64,000 nt of DNA from Myotis daubentonii. Its lineage: Eukaryota; Chordata; Mammalia; Chiroptera; Vespertilionidae. Of this stretch, positions 62,930-64,000 are shown one piece after another. The notes under the pieces were generated by a model. That model searched no databases. It worked only from the letters and a program-made list of their open reading frames with translations, and was not told the DNA's origin. Positions within the stretch are counted from its first letter, which is position 1, and every line of letters begins with the position of its first letter. The DNA is taken from NCBI RefSeq assembly GCF_963259705.1, contig NC_081846.1, forward strand, positions 90,222,641-90,286,640, given 5' to 3'. Position numbers and translations under genes: made by a program.

Positions 62930-63112
62930 CCCTACCTGAGATTATAGCTGTGTTAGCTTGGGCAAAGCACTATATTTCTGAGATTTCCCAGTATCCTCAG
63001 CTTTAAAATGGATATATATTCTATATCACAGAGTTATAGAGGGGATTATATGAGACTATATAGTCACTTAGCATGGTATCTGATTTATGGGAAATGCTAA
63101 ACAATGGGAGTA
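62930..63112 (+). mobile_element. MIR SINE
   Basis: The order agctgtgttagcttgggcaa, ctcagctttaaaatggatat and cttagcatggtatctgattt follows MIR. Confidence 0.6.
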
Positions 63113-64000
63113 GTAACACTAATTTTCATCTGAACTAAGACTTCTGTTTCTATTTGAAAGTGCATCTCTGAATGCTACTTGGACACAGGATAAATTTTGA
63201 GTCTTCACATTCTGATATCTTTCCAGTAAGAGATTTCAAAGCAAATTGCAAGCAGTCAAAGTAGATAGATCAAACTCACATCTTCTCTCAAATTATTCTG
63301 TATTTTTATAGGATTTGTTTCTCTCCATTTTAGTTTCAAGGTGAAATGGTAAATTCATTAACGCTAACCACTGGCTCCCTTACACACTGTCCTCTTGTCT
63401 ACATCCATTTGATGTCCTTGTGTCAAAATATTGGGGTATGCAAATAGCACTCTAAGAATAAAAATATTTTCCAAATAAAAGAGAAAAGGTACTCATTAGG
63501 TTTGATGATGCAATGCACATTACCAAAAACAATTTTGACCATAAAACTAAAATAAACATGTAAGTAAATGTAACTATTCTCCAAAGTTGTTTAATGAGAT
63601 AGAAACAGATCCACAGTCAAATGCCTACAGGGACCAGACAAGGAATAAAAATGGCTTTGTGTTAGATGCTAAATGAAACCTGACACACAGCTTCACTGTC
63701 AGGAGAAAAAGAGAGAGAAAAAGAGAGATAAAAAGACTGGTAGAAAGTAGGTGTTCTGTCTTGAAGGAGGCAGTGACATCCATTAGTAAAAAAGTAATTA
63801 TGCTATTCATGAATATAAATACAAAAATTATCAATTTTTAAATCTTGGAAATTAATTTAAAAATTTTTAAACCATAGTGTGGTAGGAACCAACACTGCAC
63901 TGACCAATAAAATCCATGTGAGAAATATGTTCAGCTGACAGACAACCTAGGCATCGAAAGGACTTTGAGTATTTATTCATACTCTTAGGGTCACATTGAC

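Larger units (their letters stand above)
61564..64000 (-). other. CNTNAP5: Upstream intron, partial
   Basis: No further exon was found on the minus strand here. It contains two MIR-like relics and A/T-rich DNA. The rest is unrecognised. Confidence 0.75.

Overview
This 64 kb window is nuclear DNA from a placental mammal, very probably a vesper bat (Vespertilionidae). It holds many rolling-circle Helitrons of the HeliBat type, tRNA-derived Ves-type SINEs and SPIN-like hAT elements. That combination is characteristic of vesper bats such as Myotis and Eptesicus. The identification rests on my recognition of repeat termini and has not been checked by a database search.

The only protein-coding gene I can support lies on the minus strand. 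It is a contactin-associated protein (Caspr/neurexin superfamily), best matching CNTNAP5, with CNTNAP4 as the less likely alternative. Five consecutive exons are visible in gene order: 61563-61436, 61261-61091, 56289-56071, 46416-46177 and 30783-30559. Each has GT/AG splice sites, an open frame and matching codon phase with the next. Together they encode the end of the fibrinogen-like domain, laminin G domain 3, EGF-like domain 2 and the start of laminin G domain 4. Everything else is intron. The signal peptide, the first half of the ectodomain, the transmembrane segment and the cytoplasmic tail lie outside the window.

Layout. Positions 1-30558 are part of the intron downstream of the last visible exon. 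It contains an old LTR, L2 and MIR remnants, several Helitrons (including two fused head-to-tail at 5089-6710), a SPIN element, a hAT MITE, a mariner MITE split by a Helitron, many Ves SINEs, MER5A, MaLR-like LTRs and a 180-bp inverted duplication at 28700-29437. Positions 30784-46176 are an intron dominated by one old, near-full-length antisense L1 (about 35138-44605), which is itself riddled with Helitrons and SINEs. Positions 46417-56070 and 56290-61090 are introns with further Helitrons, hAT and mariner MITEs and microsatellites. Positions 61262-61435 are a 174-bp mini-intron. Positions 61564-64000 are the start of the next intron upstream.

I found no bacterial-style system, CRISPR array, viral genome or intact transposase gene. 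The most interesting material is regulatory and structural. It includes paired CTCF-like motifs carried by Helitrons, tandem Helitron junctions, Helitrons nested in mariner MITEs, a SINE 10 bp from a weak splice donor, and inverted repeats around exons.
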